Assembly: GCF_003097235.1 (NCBI RefSeq)
Contig: NZ_QEQQ01000028.1
Coordinates: 1 to 64,000, forward strand
Length of the DNA: 64,000 nucleotides
Origin: Pseudomonas sp. CC120222-01a
Lineage (GTDB): Bacteria > Pseudomonadota > Gammaproteobacteria > Pseudomonadales > Pseudomonadaceae
Reading direction: 5' to 3'
The position numbers were made by a program, and so were the translations under genes. The notes below the pieces were generated by a model. That model did no database searches. It saw only the letters and a list, made by a program, of their open reading frames with translations, and was not told the DNA's origin. Shown here piece after piece: positions 1 through 7,971 of the stretch. How positions within the stretch are numbered: the stretch's first letter is position 1; every line of letters begins with the position of its first letter.

Positions 1-1550
1 TCCTGCCGCCCCAGTTCATCCTCGAAACGCAGCTCGTTGTAGCCATCACCCTTGTGGGTCTGGCTCTTGATGGTCATGCGGGTCTTGTGTTCCGGCAGGT
101 CGTATGGCGGCAGCTGGTTACCGCAGTAGGTGCGACCGGTGATGATCGGCTGATCAGGGTCGCCGTTGAGGTACTGGACGATCACCTCCTGGCCGATGCG
201 TGGGATGGCCATCGATCCCCAGCTGCCGCCAGCCCAGCCTTGTGACACGCGTACCCAGCAGGAACTGAACTCGTTGCTTTTGCTCTCCCGGTCCCAGGGA
301 AAGCTGACCTTGACCCGGCCCCACTGGTCGCAAAAGATCTCCTCGCCGGGCGGACCGACCACGGTGGCCATGTGTGGGCCGTCGACACGCGGACGGGGCA
401 AGGGCGCCGGCCGCCATTCGGCCATGCCGGGGACCAGTACCGCGTTTTGCACGTAATGGGTGCCTTGCTTGGCGTCGGCGGCGCCTTCCTGCAGGCTGGT
501 GAACTGGCTGCCTTCGTGGTGGGCGCTGATCACCCGCCAGAGCACATTGAGGTTTTCGCGCGGGTGGCCGGTGAGGGTGAAGGCCTGGCCTGGTTGCAGG
601 CGTACGTCGTCGCCTGTGACTTCGGCAATGCGGGCGTCGTGGCGCAAGCCGGTCAGACGGGTCTGGGTGAAGGAGATGCCGACTGCTTCGCGCTTGTAGC
701 GCCCGGGGTAGTCGAAACGCTCGTAGTCCATGGACTGATGCACTTCGCCCTTGGCGCTGGCTTGCTGATCCAGACGATAGGCCGGGTGGGTGAAGGTATA
801 ATCACGCTGGGCCTGGCGCGCAGTGCGCACGTTCTCGCTGTAGTAGAAGCGCCGCAGGCAGGGCTGGGCCTGGTCGCCACCGCTGTTGACGTGGTAAAGC
901 ACAGGCTCCGAGTGGATTGCATCCTCTGCTTCGTAGGCGCCTTTGTGCTTGTCCTTGATCTGAATGGGACCCTGCCTGATCAGGCCCAGTGATAACAAGC
1001 GGTCGGTGATGAGCAGCTTGTGCTGCTTGGGGCTGTGCTCGAAGCTGTAGACGAAACCTTCCTCTGCAGCGAGGCGGGCAATGAAATCGAGGTCGGTCTC
1101 GCCAGCCTGGACGCAGAACTCACGGATCTGGTGCTCACGGACTGTGCTCAGGTCGAAGCGCAGGATGCCCTGGCGCTGAAGCATCAGTTCGAGAATCTTC
1201 GGCACGGTCTTCTGCTGAAAGATGCGCCAGTTCGATCGCAGCCCGGCGCGGGCCAGCTGTGGTTCGACCAGGGCGTGATAACGGGTGCGGTGGAAGCCGC
1301 TATCGCCCTGGCGGAAACTGCTGATCAGGCCGTGTACGTAACGCACCGGGCGGTCTGCGTCCCAGATGGTGAACAATGCAGGCTTGTCGAGCAGTTGAGC
1401 GAAGTCGATGTTGTCGTAGAAACTGATGAGCTCCAGCTTTAACTGGAAGGGGGTGCTCAGAGCCTCCATGAGTTCGAACGACACCACTTCGAGTTCCCTA
1501 TCAGCCGCCAGCGGCTGGAAGCTGTAACGCAGATCGGATTGTCTAGGCAT
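1..1550 (-). CDS. vgrG: Type VI secretion spike protein VgrG (3' end outside window)
   Basis: VgrG trimers form the spike that caps the Hcp tube of the type VI secretion system and carry effectors out of the cell. The reading frame starts at the ATG at 1550 (MPRQSDLRYSFQP) and stays open to the window edge, giving at least 516 residues. The N-terminal part matches the gp27-like region (TPFQLKLELIS, LAAEEGFVYSFEH). The gp5-like OB-fold begins near residues 400-430 with the family hallmark WGRVKVSFPWD, followed by SCWVRVSQGWAGGSWG and IPRIGQEVIVQYLNGDPDQP. The C-terminus, where an effector extension might sit, is not visible. It lies 19 bases downstream of tssL in the same direction, so the two are probably co-transcribed. 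The family call is secure; effector content is unknown. Confidence 0.95.
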   Translation of the reverse strand, partial: MPRQSDLRYSFQPLAADRELEVVSFELMEALSTPFQLKLELISFYDNIDFAQLLDKPALFTIWDADRPVRYVHGLISSFRQGDSGFHRTRYHALVEPQLARAGLRSNWRIFQQKTVPKILELMLQRQGILRFDLSTVREHQIREFCVQAGETDLDFIARLAAEEGFVYSFEHSPKQHKLLITDRLLSLGLIRQGPIQIKDKHKGAYEAEDAIHSEPVLYHVNSGGDQAQPCLRRFYYSENVRTARQAQRDYTFTHPAYRLDQQASAKGEVHQSMDYERFDYPGRYKREAVGISFTQTRLTGLRHDARIAEVTGDDVRLQPGQAFTLTGHPRENLNVLWRVISAHHEGSQFTSLQEGAADAKQGTHYVQNAVLVPGMAEWRPAPLPRPRVDGPHMATVVGPPGEEIFCDQWGRVKVSFPWDRESKSNEFSSCWVRVSQGWAGGSWGSMAIPRIGQEVIVQYLNGDPDQPIITGRTYCGNQLPPYDLPEHKTRMTIKSQTHKGDGYNELRFEDELGRQ

Positions 1551-1569
1551 AAAGGCTCCAGAAGCAGAA

Positions 1570-2451
1570 TCATTGCTGCAGGATGTGGTTGAGCGACTCC
1601 AGCACTTCGGCGGTCAGCAGCTGCAGGCGATAGCTGTAAATCCCGTACACCACCGCCATGGCTGCGGCACTCATCAGCAACGGGGCCCACCATTGCCACT
1701 GGCGGCGCATGCGGAAGTTGCTCGGGGCGACATTGGCCAGGGGGGTGCAGAGCTGTTCCGGGACCGGACCACGTACTTCCCGGATAAGCGTGTAGATTTG
1801 CTGGAGCAGGGCGTTCACCGCCTCATCACCATTTGGCGCGAGGGCATATTTGCCCTTGAGACCAAGGCACAGACACAGGTACAGGAATTCCAGCACGTCG
1901 ATGTAGCGCTGAGGCTCCTGCATCAGGCGCGACAGCACTGTGTAGATCTTTTCCCCGCCCCAGGTTTCGTGGTGGAAGATGCTCAGCAGCGATTCCTGGC
2001 TCCAGCAGGAATGCCTGCCCCAGGGCCGGCTCATCGCGGCCTCGTCCAGGTACAGGCACAGTGCGTAGGAATAAGCCAGCAGTTGCGCGGATTCATAGCC
2101 GCGCTGGCGCATTTCCTCGAGGATGTTGTCGACCTGGGTGCGCACCTGCTGGTGCACCTCCAGGATGTTGGGCAGGTCGTCCAACGTGCGCAGGCGCATT
2201 ACCAGGCCGAACAGCGGCATCGCCGCATCAATCATCGGGTTCTGGAAGGTGCCGCGCAGTTGGAAGTCAGGGTCGGCCGGGTAGCGCTCAGGCAGCTCGG
2301 CGAATTCGGGTTGGCTGTTTGGGGAGTGAGAAGAGGGACTTGCGCTCCACGTCGAGGGTTCGAGAATGGACGCGGCGTTGTGTTCCTTTATGGCTTGAGT
2401 GACACCTTTCGTCTCCGCTTTCTTGCTGTTGGAATCAGACTGGTCGAGCAT
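1570..2451 (-). CDS. tssL: Type VI secretion inner-membrane protein TssL (DotU/IcmH family)
   Basis: TssL is a tail-anchored inner-membrane component of the T6SS TssJLM complex. The 293-residue product has the DotU core (NPMIDAAMPLFGLVMRLRTL, YALCLYLDEAAMSRPWG, HHETWGGEKIYTVLSRL, EFLYLCLCLGLKGKYAL) and one C-terminal transmembrane helix at about residues 254-274. There is no peptidoglycan-binding (OmpA-like) extension, so this is the short form. I chose the ATG at 2451 because an AGAGGAA ribosome-binding site lies just before it; an in-frame start at 2475 lacks one. The usual upstream partner tssK is absent: the next gene on that side is an unrelated dehydrogenase. tssL therefore appears to lead a leftward unit with vgrG. 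Confidence 0.93.
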   Translation of the reverse strand: MLDQSDSNSKKAETKGVTQAIKEHNAASILEPSTWSASPSSHSPNSQPEFAELPERYPADPDFQLRGTFQNPMIDAAMPLFGLVMRLRTLDDLPNILEVHQQVRTQVDNILEEMRQRGYESAQLLAYSYALCLYLDEAAMSRPWGRHSCWSQESLLSIFHHETWGGEKIYTVLSRLMQEPQRYIDVLEFLYLCLCLGLKGKYALAPNGDEAVNALLQQIYTLIREVRGPVPEQLCTPLANVAPSNFRMRRQWQWWAPLLMSAAAMAVVYGIYSYRLQLLTAEVLESLNHILQQ

Positions 2452-2652
2452 GGAAGTTCCTCTTTCACCCGTCATCGCGCGGCTATGCCGGCCAACGGTT
2501 GGTTAGCGAACAGGTGCGTCTGGGTTGCACCTGAACACTAACGAGGAATCAATTCTCAGAGGAGCTTCTCTCTTCCTAAAGCCTTGTAGGACTTTTCTCC
2601 AAATAACTTTCGAGATGTGTTGGGTAGAAGTAAGTTAATGTAAGTTTGCGAG

Positions 2653-2700
2653 GAAAAAAGTGGAACGGTGAACGGCAGTCAGCTTGCCATTCACCGTTTT
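2653..2700 (-). terminator. Rho-independent terminator after the hydroxyacid dehydrogenase gene
   Basis: The arms at 2664-2677 and 2685-2698 form a 14-bp inverted repeat with one G-T wobble and a 7-base loop. Read on the minus strand it is followed four bases later by TTTTTT. It lies 16 bases beyond the stop codon at 2716 and separates this gene from the T6SS genes. Confidence 0.75.
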
Positions 2701-2715
2701 CACGTCAGATTCAAA

Positions 2716-3666
2716 TTACATCACTAACCCCTGCGGCTTACGCCCAGCAAACACATCCACCAGGCTGGCCACCACCATTTCTCCCATGCGCGTGCGAGTC
2801 TGCACCGTGGCACTGGCGCGATGCGGCTGCAGCACCACATCTTCACGCTCGAACAAGGCCTCGGGCGCACGCGGTTCATCGGCAAACACATCCAGCGCCG
2901 CACCCGCAATCTCGCCGGCCTCCAGCGCCGCAATCAACGCCGGCTCATCCACCAGCTTGCCACGCGCGATGTTGATCAGATACCCCTCGGCGCCCAATGC
3001 CTGCAGCACCTCGCGGTTGACCAGCGCCTCGCCCTTGTCGGCCGCCGCCGCCAGGATCAGCGCATCGCTGTCCTTGGCCAGTTGCACCAGATCCGCCTCG
3101 AAACCATAAGGCACCTCCAGCGCCTGCAGGTCGGTGTAGCGAATCGGACAACCGAACGCTGCCGCCCGCTGCGCCACGGCGCGGCCGACCCGGCCCATGC
3201 CGACGATGCCCACGCGCATGCCCGACACCTGGCGAGCCAGCGGCAACGGTGCCAGCGGCGTGGCGCTGGTGGCCCAGTGGCCGGCACGCACGAAACGGTC
3301 ACCGGTGCAGATGCCACGGCACAAGCCGATCAGCAGGCCGATGGCGAGGTCGGCGACGTCCTCGGTGAGGGCGCCGATGGTCGCGGTCACTTGAATGCCG
3401 CGATCGCGGGCATAGGCCAGGTCCACCGCATCGGTACCGACGCCATTGACCGCGATCACTTCGAGGTTGGGCAGGCGCGCCATCAGTGCCTGGCTGATGC
3501 CGGTGTGGCCACCGGTGATCACGCCGCGGATGTTGTCGGCATGCTGGCTGACATAGGCGTCCTTGTCAGCCTGTTCGTAGTAGCGGTGCACGGTGAACAG
3601 CTGTTCCAGGCGCTCACGGATTTGTGGGATGAGGATCGGGCTCAGTTGCAGGACTTCAGGTTTCAT
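2716..3666 (-). CDS. D-isomer-specific 2-hydroxyacid dehydrogenase (glyoxylate/hydroxypyruvate reductase-like)
   Basis: A cytoplasmic NAD(P)-dependent enzyme expected to interconvert a 2-keto acid and a D-2-hydroxy acid. The 316-residue protein has the nucleotide-binding motif VGIVGMGRVGRAV at about 152-164 and the catalytic triad of the family: Arg235 (NIARGKLVDE), Glu264 (DVFADEP) and His282 (LQPHRAS). The length is typical of the compact hydroxypyruvate / 2-ketogluconate reductase group. It is the last gene of a leftward set (MFS transporter, FAH-family hydrolase, SDR, this gene), lying 24 bases after the SDR stop. The setting suggests a step in degrading a sugar acid or hydroxylated organic acid, but the substrate cannot be read from sequence. 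Confidence 0.88.
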   Translation of the reverse strand: MKPEVLQLSPILIPQIRERLEQLFTVHRYYEQADKDAYVSQHADNIRGVITGGHTGISQALMARLPNLEVIAVNGVGTDAVDLAYARDRGIQVTATIGALTEDVADLAIGLLIGLCRGICTGDRFVRAGHWATSATPLAPLPLARQVSGMRVGIVGMGRVGRAVAQRAAAFGCPIRYTDLQALEVPYGFEADLVQLAKDSDALILAAAADKGEALVNREVLQALGAEGYLINIARGKLVDEPALIAALEAGEIAGAALDVFADEPRAPEALFEREDVVLQPHRASATVQTRTRMGEMVVASLVDVFAGRKPQGLVM

Positions 3667-3690
3667 CGGTCACTCCATCAGGAACAGGGG

Positions 3691-4449
3691 TCAGCCGCGG
3701 CCAACGAAGGGCATGTTGCTGGCCATCACGGTCATGTTCAGTACGTTGGCGTCCAGCGGCAGCGCGGCGATGTAGCGCACTGCATCGGCCACATGGCGCA
3801 CGTCGAGCATCGGTTCGGCGGCGATCTCGCCATTGGCCTGGCGTACACCACGGGTCATGCGCTCGGACAGTTCGGTCAGGGCGTTGCCGATGTCCACCTG
3901 GCTGCAGACGATGTTGTAGGGGCGGCCGTCCAGCGCCAGCGCCTTGGTCAGGCCCAGCACCGCGTGCTTGCTGGTGGTGTAGGGCGCGGTGAACGGGCGC
4001 GGGGTGTGCGCCGAGATCGAGCCGTTGTTGATGATCCGCCCGCCTTGCGGCTGTTGGCGGCGCATCAGGCCGAAGGCGGCGCGGGCACACAGGAACACGC
4101 CGTCGACGTTGGTGGCGATGACGTTGCGCCAGTTTTCCAGCGGCAGCTCGTCGACCGGTACGGCAGGGGCGTTGATGCCGGCATTGTTGAAGATCACATC
4201 GAGGCGGCCATGCACCTCTTCGATGGTGGCGAACAGCTGTGCGACGCTCTGCTCATCGCGTACGTCGGTGGGCACGGCCAAGGCTTCACCGCCCGCTGCC
4301 AGCGCCTGCTCGACGACCGCTTGCAGCGGTTCTGCGCGGCGCCCGGCGAGGACCAGGCTGAAGCCGTCTTCCAGCAGGGCGAGGGCGACAGCGCGGCCGA
4401 TGCCGCTACCAGCGCCAGTGACCAGGGCGATTTTCTTGTTTTGGCTCAT
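3691..4449 (-). CDS. Short-chain dehydrogenase/reductase (SDR family)
   Basis: A classical SDR oxidoreductase of 252 residues. It has the cofactor motif TGAGSGIG near residues 10-18, the structural NNAG, Ser in [10 protein letters not shown], and the catalytic YxxxK in [11 protein letters not shown]. It starts at the ATG at 4449 ([12 protein letters not shown]); the open frame continues upstream but without SDR homology. It lies between the FAH-family hydrolase (18 bases upstream) and the 2-hydroxyacid dehydrogenase, so it is probably co-transcribed with both. One dehydrogenase may oxidise the imported hydroxy acid and the other reduce a product, but this is inference. The substrate is unknown. 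Confidence 0.88.
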   Translation of the reverse strand: MSQNKKIALVTGAGSGIGRAVALALLEDGFSLVLAGRRAEPLQAVVEQALAAGGEALAVPTDVRDEQSVAQLFATIEEVHGRLDVIFNNAGINAPAVPVDELPLENWRNVIATNVDGVFLCARAAFGLMRRQQPQGGRIINNGSISAHTPRPFTAPYTTSKHAVLGLTKALALDGRPYNIVCSQVDIGNALTELSERMTRGVRQANGEIAAEPMLDVRHVADAVRYIAALPLDANVLNMTVMASNMPFVGRG

Positions 4450-4466
4450 GTGGGGCTCCAGTAGAT

Positions 4467-5177
4467 TCAGGCGGCGTTGGCGGCTTGCCCGGCAGGGCGA
4501 GGGCCGACACGCAGTTGCAGTTCGCCGATGCCATCGATGCCGGCGTGGATCGTGTCGCCCGCGTTCAATGGCGCCACACCGGGCGGGCTGCCGGTCATGA
4601 TCAGGTCGCCGGGGCGCAGCGGCAGCTGGCGGGACAGCCGGCTGATCACCTCGGCCAAGGCCCAGGTCTGTTGGCTCAGGTGGGCGCGTTGGCGCTCCTG
4701 GCCGTTGACCTGCAGCCACAGCGAGGCTTCCAGCGGCCAGGTGCATTCGCTGGCAGGGACGATGGCAGTCATCGGTGCCGAGGCCTCGAACACCTTGGCA
4801 CCTTCCCAGGGCAGACCCTCGGCCTTGGCCTTGCGCTGGTGGTCGCGGCGGGTCATGTCGAGGCCGGCGGCAAAGCCGAACACGTGTTCAAGGGCCTGCC
4901 CCGGGGCGATGTCGGCACCGCCCTTGGCGATGGCTGCAACCAGCTCGATTTCGTGGCAGAACTCATCGGTCTGCGGCGGGAAGGGCAGTTCGCCTTGCGC
5001 CTCGACCACATTGCTCGCCGGTTTCATGAAGAACACCGGCTCCTGTGGCGCCGGGCCGTAGGACTCCGGCCATGGGTAGTTGCGGCCCAGGCAGAACACC
5101 CTGCCGACCGGGAAGCGCGCAGCGCTGCCGCGGATCGGCAGGCTGACGATGGCCGGCGGGTTGAACAGGTAGGTCAT
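4467..5177 (-). CDS. Fumarylacetoacetate hydrolase (FAH) family protein
   Basis: A 236-residue protein of the FAH fold, whose members hydrolyse or decarboxylate acylpyruvates and related beta-diketo acids with a divalent metal. Family signatures are [14 protein letters not shown] near residue 30, [10 protein letters not shown], a metal-binding HEIELVAAI (H-x-E-x-E) near 85, and the C-terminal [22 protein letters not shown]. This resembles fumarylpyruvate hydrolase / 2-keto-3-deoxy acid-type enzymes rather than long eukaryotic FAH. It is followed by the SDR and dehydrogenase and preceded by a REP pair and the transporter gene, which fits breakdown of an imported acid. The substrate is not assigned. 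Confidence 0.88.
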   Translation of the reverse strand: MTYLFNPPAIVSLPIRGSAARFPVGRVFCLGRNYPWPESYGPAPQEPVFFMKPASNVVEAQGELPFPPQTDEFCHEIELVAAIAKGGADIAPGQALEHVFGFAAGLDMTRRDHQRKAKAEGLPWEGAKVFEASAPMTAIVPASECTWPLEASLWLQVNGQERQRAHLSQQTWALAEVISRLSRQLPLRPGDLIMTGSPPGVAPLNAGDTIHAGIDGIGELQLRVGPRPAGQAANAA

Positions 5178-5276
5178 GGGTGGATCCTCCGTACTGGAAT
5201 GGCCAGCGTAAGTCAGAGGCTGGCCGGCAAAGTTGGACGAAAACGGGGTCGGCTTGGACTATCCAAGTAACCTGTG

Positions 5277-5374
5277 CCGGCCCTTTCGCGGCTGAAGCCG
5301 CTCCCACAAGTACAGCGCTGCCCTCAGGTTTGGCACTCTCCCTGTGGGAGCGGCTTCAGCCGCGAAGAGGCCGG
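5277..5374. repeat. REP pair between transporter and FAH-family genes
   Basis: Two inverted REP copies, each with the conserved core GCTCCCACA / TGTGGGAGC and a variable stem. Both copies carry the same stem type (gctgaagc / gcttcagc). It lies inside a leftward gene series, between the MFS stop (5397) and the FAH-family start (5177), so it could attenuate or stabilise the operon mRNA. Confidence 0.85.
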
Positions 5375-5396
5375 TACAGCCCATGCATTCCTCAAA

Positions 5397-6737
5397 TCAG
5401 GCTGCAGTCTTCAGCTCGATGCGATACAGCTTGCCGAGCAGCAGCGAGTAGGACAGGGTGCCCATCAGCGCCACCCCACCAATGAACCAGAACGCCATGG
5501 CGAACGAGCCGCTGGCATGCACGATGGCGCCAATCACGATCGGCGTGACGATGCCGCCAATGTTCGCCGCCAGGCTGGTGACCCCGCCGGTGAGACCGAT
5601 CAGTTCCTTGGGCGCCACTTCCGACACCGCCGCCCACGACGCCGAGGCGATGCCCTGGGCAAAGAACGCCAGGGTGAGGATGGCGATGCACAGCACATTG
5701 GAGTCGGTGAAGTTCACCAGCACGATCGACATGCCCAGCATTGAGCCCACCACCAGTGGCAGCTTGCGGGCGAACGACAGCGAGTAGCCCTTGCGGATCA
5801 GCAGGTCGGACACGATCCCCGCGAGGAGGATGCCGACCGTGGCGCCAATGAACGGCATGACGGCGAAGATGCCGACCTTGATCAAGGTCAGCTGGCGCTC
5901 TTCGATCAGGTAGGTGGGGAACCAGGTGAGGAAGAAGTACAGCGCCGAGGTGCTGGCGAACTTGCCCAGGCAGATGGCCCAGACCTGGCGGTAGCGGAAC
6001 AGCTCGGCGACCTGGCGCCAGTCGAAGCGGGTGCGCTCCTGGCTGCTTTTTATCAGGCCACCGCCTTGCTCGATGTAGGCCAGTTCCTCCTTGCTGACCT
6101 TCTTGCAGTTCAGCGGGTCGCGATACAGCCACAGCCACACCACGCCGAACAGGATGCCGACCAGGCCGGTGCTGTAGAACACATGGCGCCAGTCATAGGT
6201 GGTCGCCAGCCACAACAGCGCGCCAGTGAACAGCGCGGTGCCCAGGTACTGGCCGCACACGTAGATGCTGCTGGCCATGCCGCGTTCGCGGGCGGGGAAC
6301 CACACCGTGACCGCACGGCTGTTGGCCGGAAAGGCCGGGGCTTCCATGGCGCCGACCGCCAGGCGCAGGCCGAACAGCGAGGCGAAGCCGCTGGCCAGGC
6401 CCTGGGCCACGGTGACCGCCGACCAGCTGATCAGCGATACGCCGTAGGTCAGGCGCGAACCGAAGCGGTCGGCGATGAAGCCAGCTGGCACCAGGGCCAG
6501 GGCGTAGGTCCAGGCGAAGGCGGAGAAGATCAGGCCCATCTCGACCTTGTCCAGGCCCAGGTCCTTGGCCATGAACGGGGCGGCGATGGAGATGTTCACC
6601 CGGTCGACGTAGTTGATGATGGTCGCCACCAGCAGCAGCGACAGCATGAACCAGCGGCGGCGGGTGGGCAGGCGCTGGGCAGGGGCCGCGTCCAGCGCGT
6701 ACGACGACGCGGCGCGGGGGGTAGGCGTGCTCGACAT
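5397..6737 (-). CDS. MFS transporter, anion:cation symporter (ACS) family
   Basis: A 446-residue inner-membrane permease with twelve predicted helices. It has the family signature NYVDRVNISIAAPFMAKDLGLDK after helix 1 and GFIADRFGSRLTYG between helices 2 and 3. This is typical of the glucarate/galactonate/phthalate (ACS) branch, proton symporters for organic or sugar acids. It is the first gene of the leftward catabolic set and is divergent from an AraC regulator. Just before its ribosome-binding site is an A-rich AANAANAA tract, a typical Hfq/Crc catabolite-repression site. The transported compound is not identifiable from sequence; the neighbouring dehydrogenases and FAH-fold enzyme suggest a hydroxylated acid. 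Confidence 0.9.
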   Translation of the reverse strand: MSSTPTPRAASSYALDAAPAQRLPTRRRWFMLSLLLVATIINYVDRVNISIAAPFMAKDLGLDKVEMGLIFSAFAWTYALALVPAGFIADRFGSRLTYGVSLISWSAVTVAQGLASGFASLFGLRLAVGAMEAPAFPANSRAVTVWFPARERGMASSIYVCGQYLGTALFTGALLWLATTYDWRHVFYSTGLVGILFGVVWLWLYRDPLNCKKVSKEELAYIEQGGGLIKSSQERTRFDWRQVAELFRYRQVWAICLGKFASTSALYFFLTWFPTYLIEERQLTLIKVGIFAVMPFIGATVGILLAGIVSDLLIRKGYSLSFARKLPLVVGSMLGMSIVLVNFTDSNVLCIAILTLAFFAQGIASASWAAVSEVAPKELIGLTGGVTSLAANIGGIVTPIVIGAIVHASGSFAMAFWFIGGVALMGTLSYSLLLGKLYRIELKTAA

Positions 6738-7031
6738 GAGTCGACCTCGTTTGTTGTTGTTGGTAGAGGTTGGGCTGCAGTCCCTTTTTTAAGGTGGTCG
6801 TACAACGATAGGAATGCAACGGCGGTTTTAGACCGTTTTTTTCGCGGCAGGCGGGGCAGGGCTGCGCTGTCCAAGAAAAATCGCCATTGGGGTTTTGTTC
6901 GGTTTTTCTGCTGTATGTCGCGTTTTTGGCCGGCTGCGTGGATTTGCTGTTGCGCAGGTTTTTGCAGAAGGGGTTAAATTGCAGAGCTTGGACATCGTAC
7001 AACTTAGAGCCCCGCAACCCGGAGATTGCCC
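6738..7031. promoter_or_regulatory. Divergent control region between MFS transporter and AraC regulator
   Basis: A 294-base AT-richer gap between diverging genes. The nonamer TCGTACAAC occurs at 6798-6806 and again at 6995-7003 in the same orientation; the first copy is part of a small palindrome (TCGT-ACA-ACGA). The spacing suggests a pair of operator half-sites for the adjacent regulator. A short hairpin with a T run lies near 6819-6842. No confident -35/-10 pair was found. Confidence 0.45.
6749..6763 (-). promoter_or_regulatory. Candidate Hfq/Crc catabolite-repression motif before the MFS gene
   Basis: On the minus strand this reads CCAACAACAACAAAC, containing AACAACAA, which fits the AANAANAA motif bound by Hfq with Crc in Pseudomonas. 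It lies immediately upstream of the CGAGGT ribosome-binding site and 12 bases from the ATG at 6737, where binding would block translation. Confidence 0.55.
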
Positions 7032-7961
7032 ATGCCCCCCAAGCGCGAGGTCCCGACCTACGTCATGCAGCAGCGCAGCGAGCTGATGGATTTCTACATC
7101 CGCGACCAGCGCGGCCGCCCCGCCGAGACCGCGCCGCATCGTCATGAGTACTTCCAGATTCAGGTCAACTTCGGCGGCGACACGCTGCAGCACATCGGCA
7201 GCGTGCAGCGCCCCTTCAAGCGCAACACCTTGGCCTTTATCCTGCCGCACCGGGTGCATGTGATCCCGCACCCGGCCGACAGCGACTTCGTGGTGATCAA
7301 TTTCTCCCAGACGTTCCTCCTGCCGCACCTGGCCTGCGACCCGATGGACCTGGAAGAGGTGTCGATCCTGCAGGCCCCGGAACTGTCACCCTTTCGCTTC
7401 CAGGAACACCTCGATTTCTGCCTTGATGAGGCCGACTTCGCCGAGGTGCGGCAGGTCCTCGAACGCATGCGCGCGCTGGATGCCAACCGCCGCTTTGGTA
7501 GCCGCGAAATGCTCAAGGGCCTGCTGCTGCAGCTGATCGGCCAGGTCTGCGGCCTGTACGCCGAGCCGCTGCGCGAACTGGCCGACAGTAATGCCGCGCA
7601 GCTCAGCCGGCGCGCCGCGCTAGGCCGCATGAGCGAGTACCTGCGCCGGCATATCGACGACCCTGACCTGAACTTGCAGAAAGTCGCCGCCGCCACCTAC
7701 CTGTCGCCGACCTACCTGACCCACTGGCTGCGCAAGGAAATCGGCAAGACCTTCAGCGAGCTGGTGCTGGAGCGGCGCATGCACACCGCGCGCAACTACC
7801 TGCTCAACGGCAGCCGCCCGGTGGGCGAGGTGGCACGGCTCTGTGGCTTCGCCGATGAAGCCTACTTCTCCCGGCGTTTCCGCCAGATCCATGGCCTGCC
7901 ACCCGGGCAGTTCCGCCGCCAGCAGCGCGACCCGGATACGCCGCAGGTGGCGATGCGGTAA
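7032..7961 (+). CDS. AraC-family transcriptional regulator
   Basis: A 309-residue DNA-binding activator. The N-terminal half is a cupin-like ligand domain (APHRHEYFQIQVNFGG, LAFILPHRVHVIPHP). The C-terminal half carries two helix-turn-helix motifs, one around LNLQKVAAATYLSPTYLTHWLRKEIGKTF and the second in the AraC signature VGEVARLCGFADEAYFSRRFRQIHGLPPGQFR. I chose the ATG at 7032 because GGAG lies eight bases before it; a TTG at 7026 is also in frame. It diverges from the MFS gene and is followed after ten bases by a LysR regulator on the same strand. It probably controls the adjacent catabolic genes in response to their substrate. Confidence 0.9.
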   Translation: MPPKREVPTYVMQQRSELMDFYIRDQRGRPAETAPHRHEYFQIQVNFGGDTLQHIGSVQRPFKRNTLAFILPHRVHVIPHPADSDFVVINFSQTFLLPHLACDPMDLEEVSILQAPELSPFRFQEHLDFCLDEADFAEVRQVLERMRALDANRRFGSREMLKGLLLQLIGQVCGLYAEPLRELADSNAAQLSRRAALGRMSEYLRRHIDDPDLNLQKVAAATYLSPTYLTHWLRKEIGKTFSELVLERRMHTARNYLLNGSRPVGEVARLCGFADEAYFSRRFRQIHGLPPGQFRRQQRDPDTPQVAMR

Positions 7962-7971
7962 GCTTGCCGGC

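Noticed and set aside
1-2475. Calling a T6SS effector or immunity gene near vgrG
   Set aside because: The vgrG 3' end and the following genes lie outside the window; nothing visible supports an effector call.
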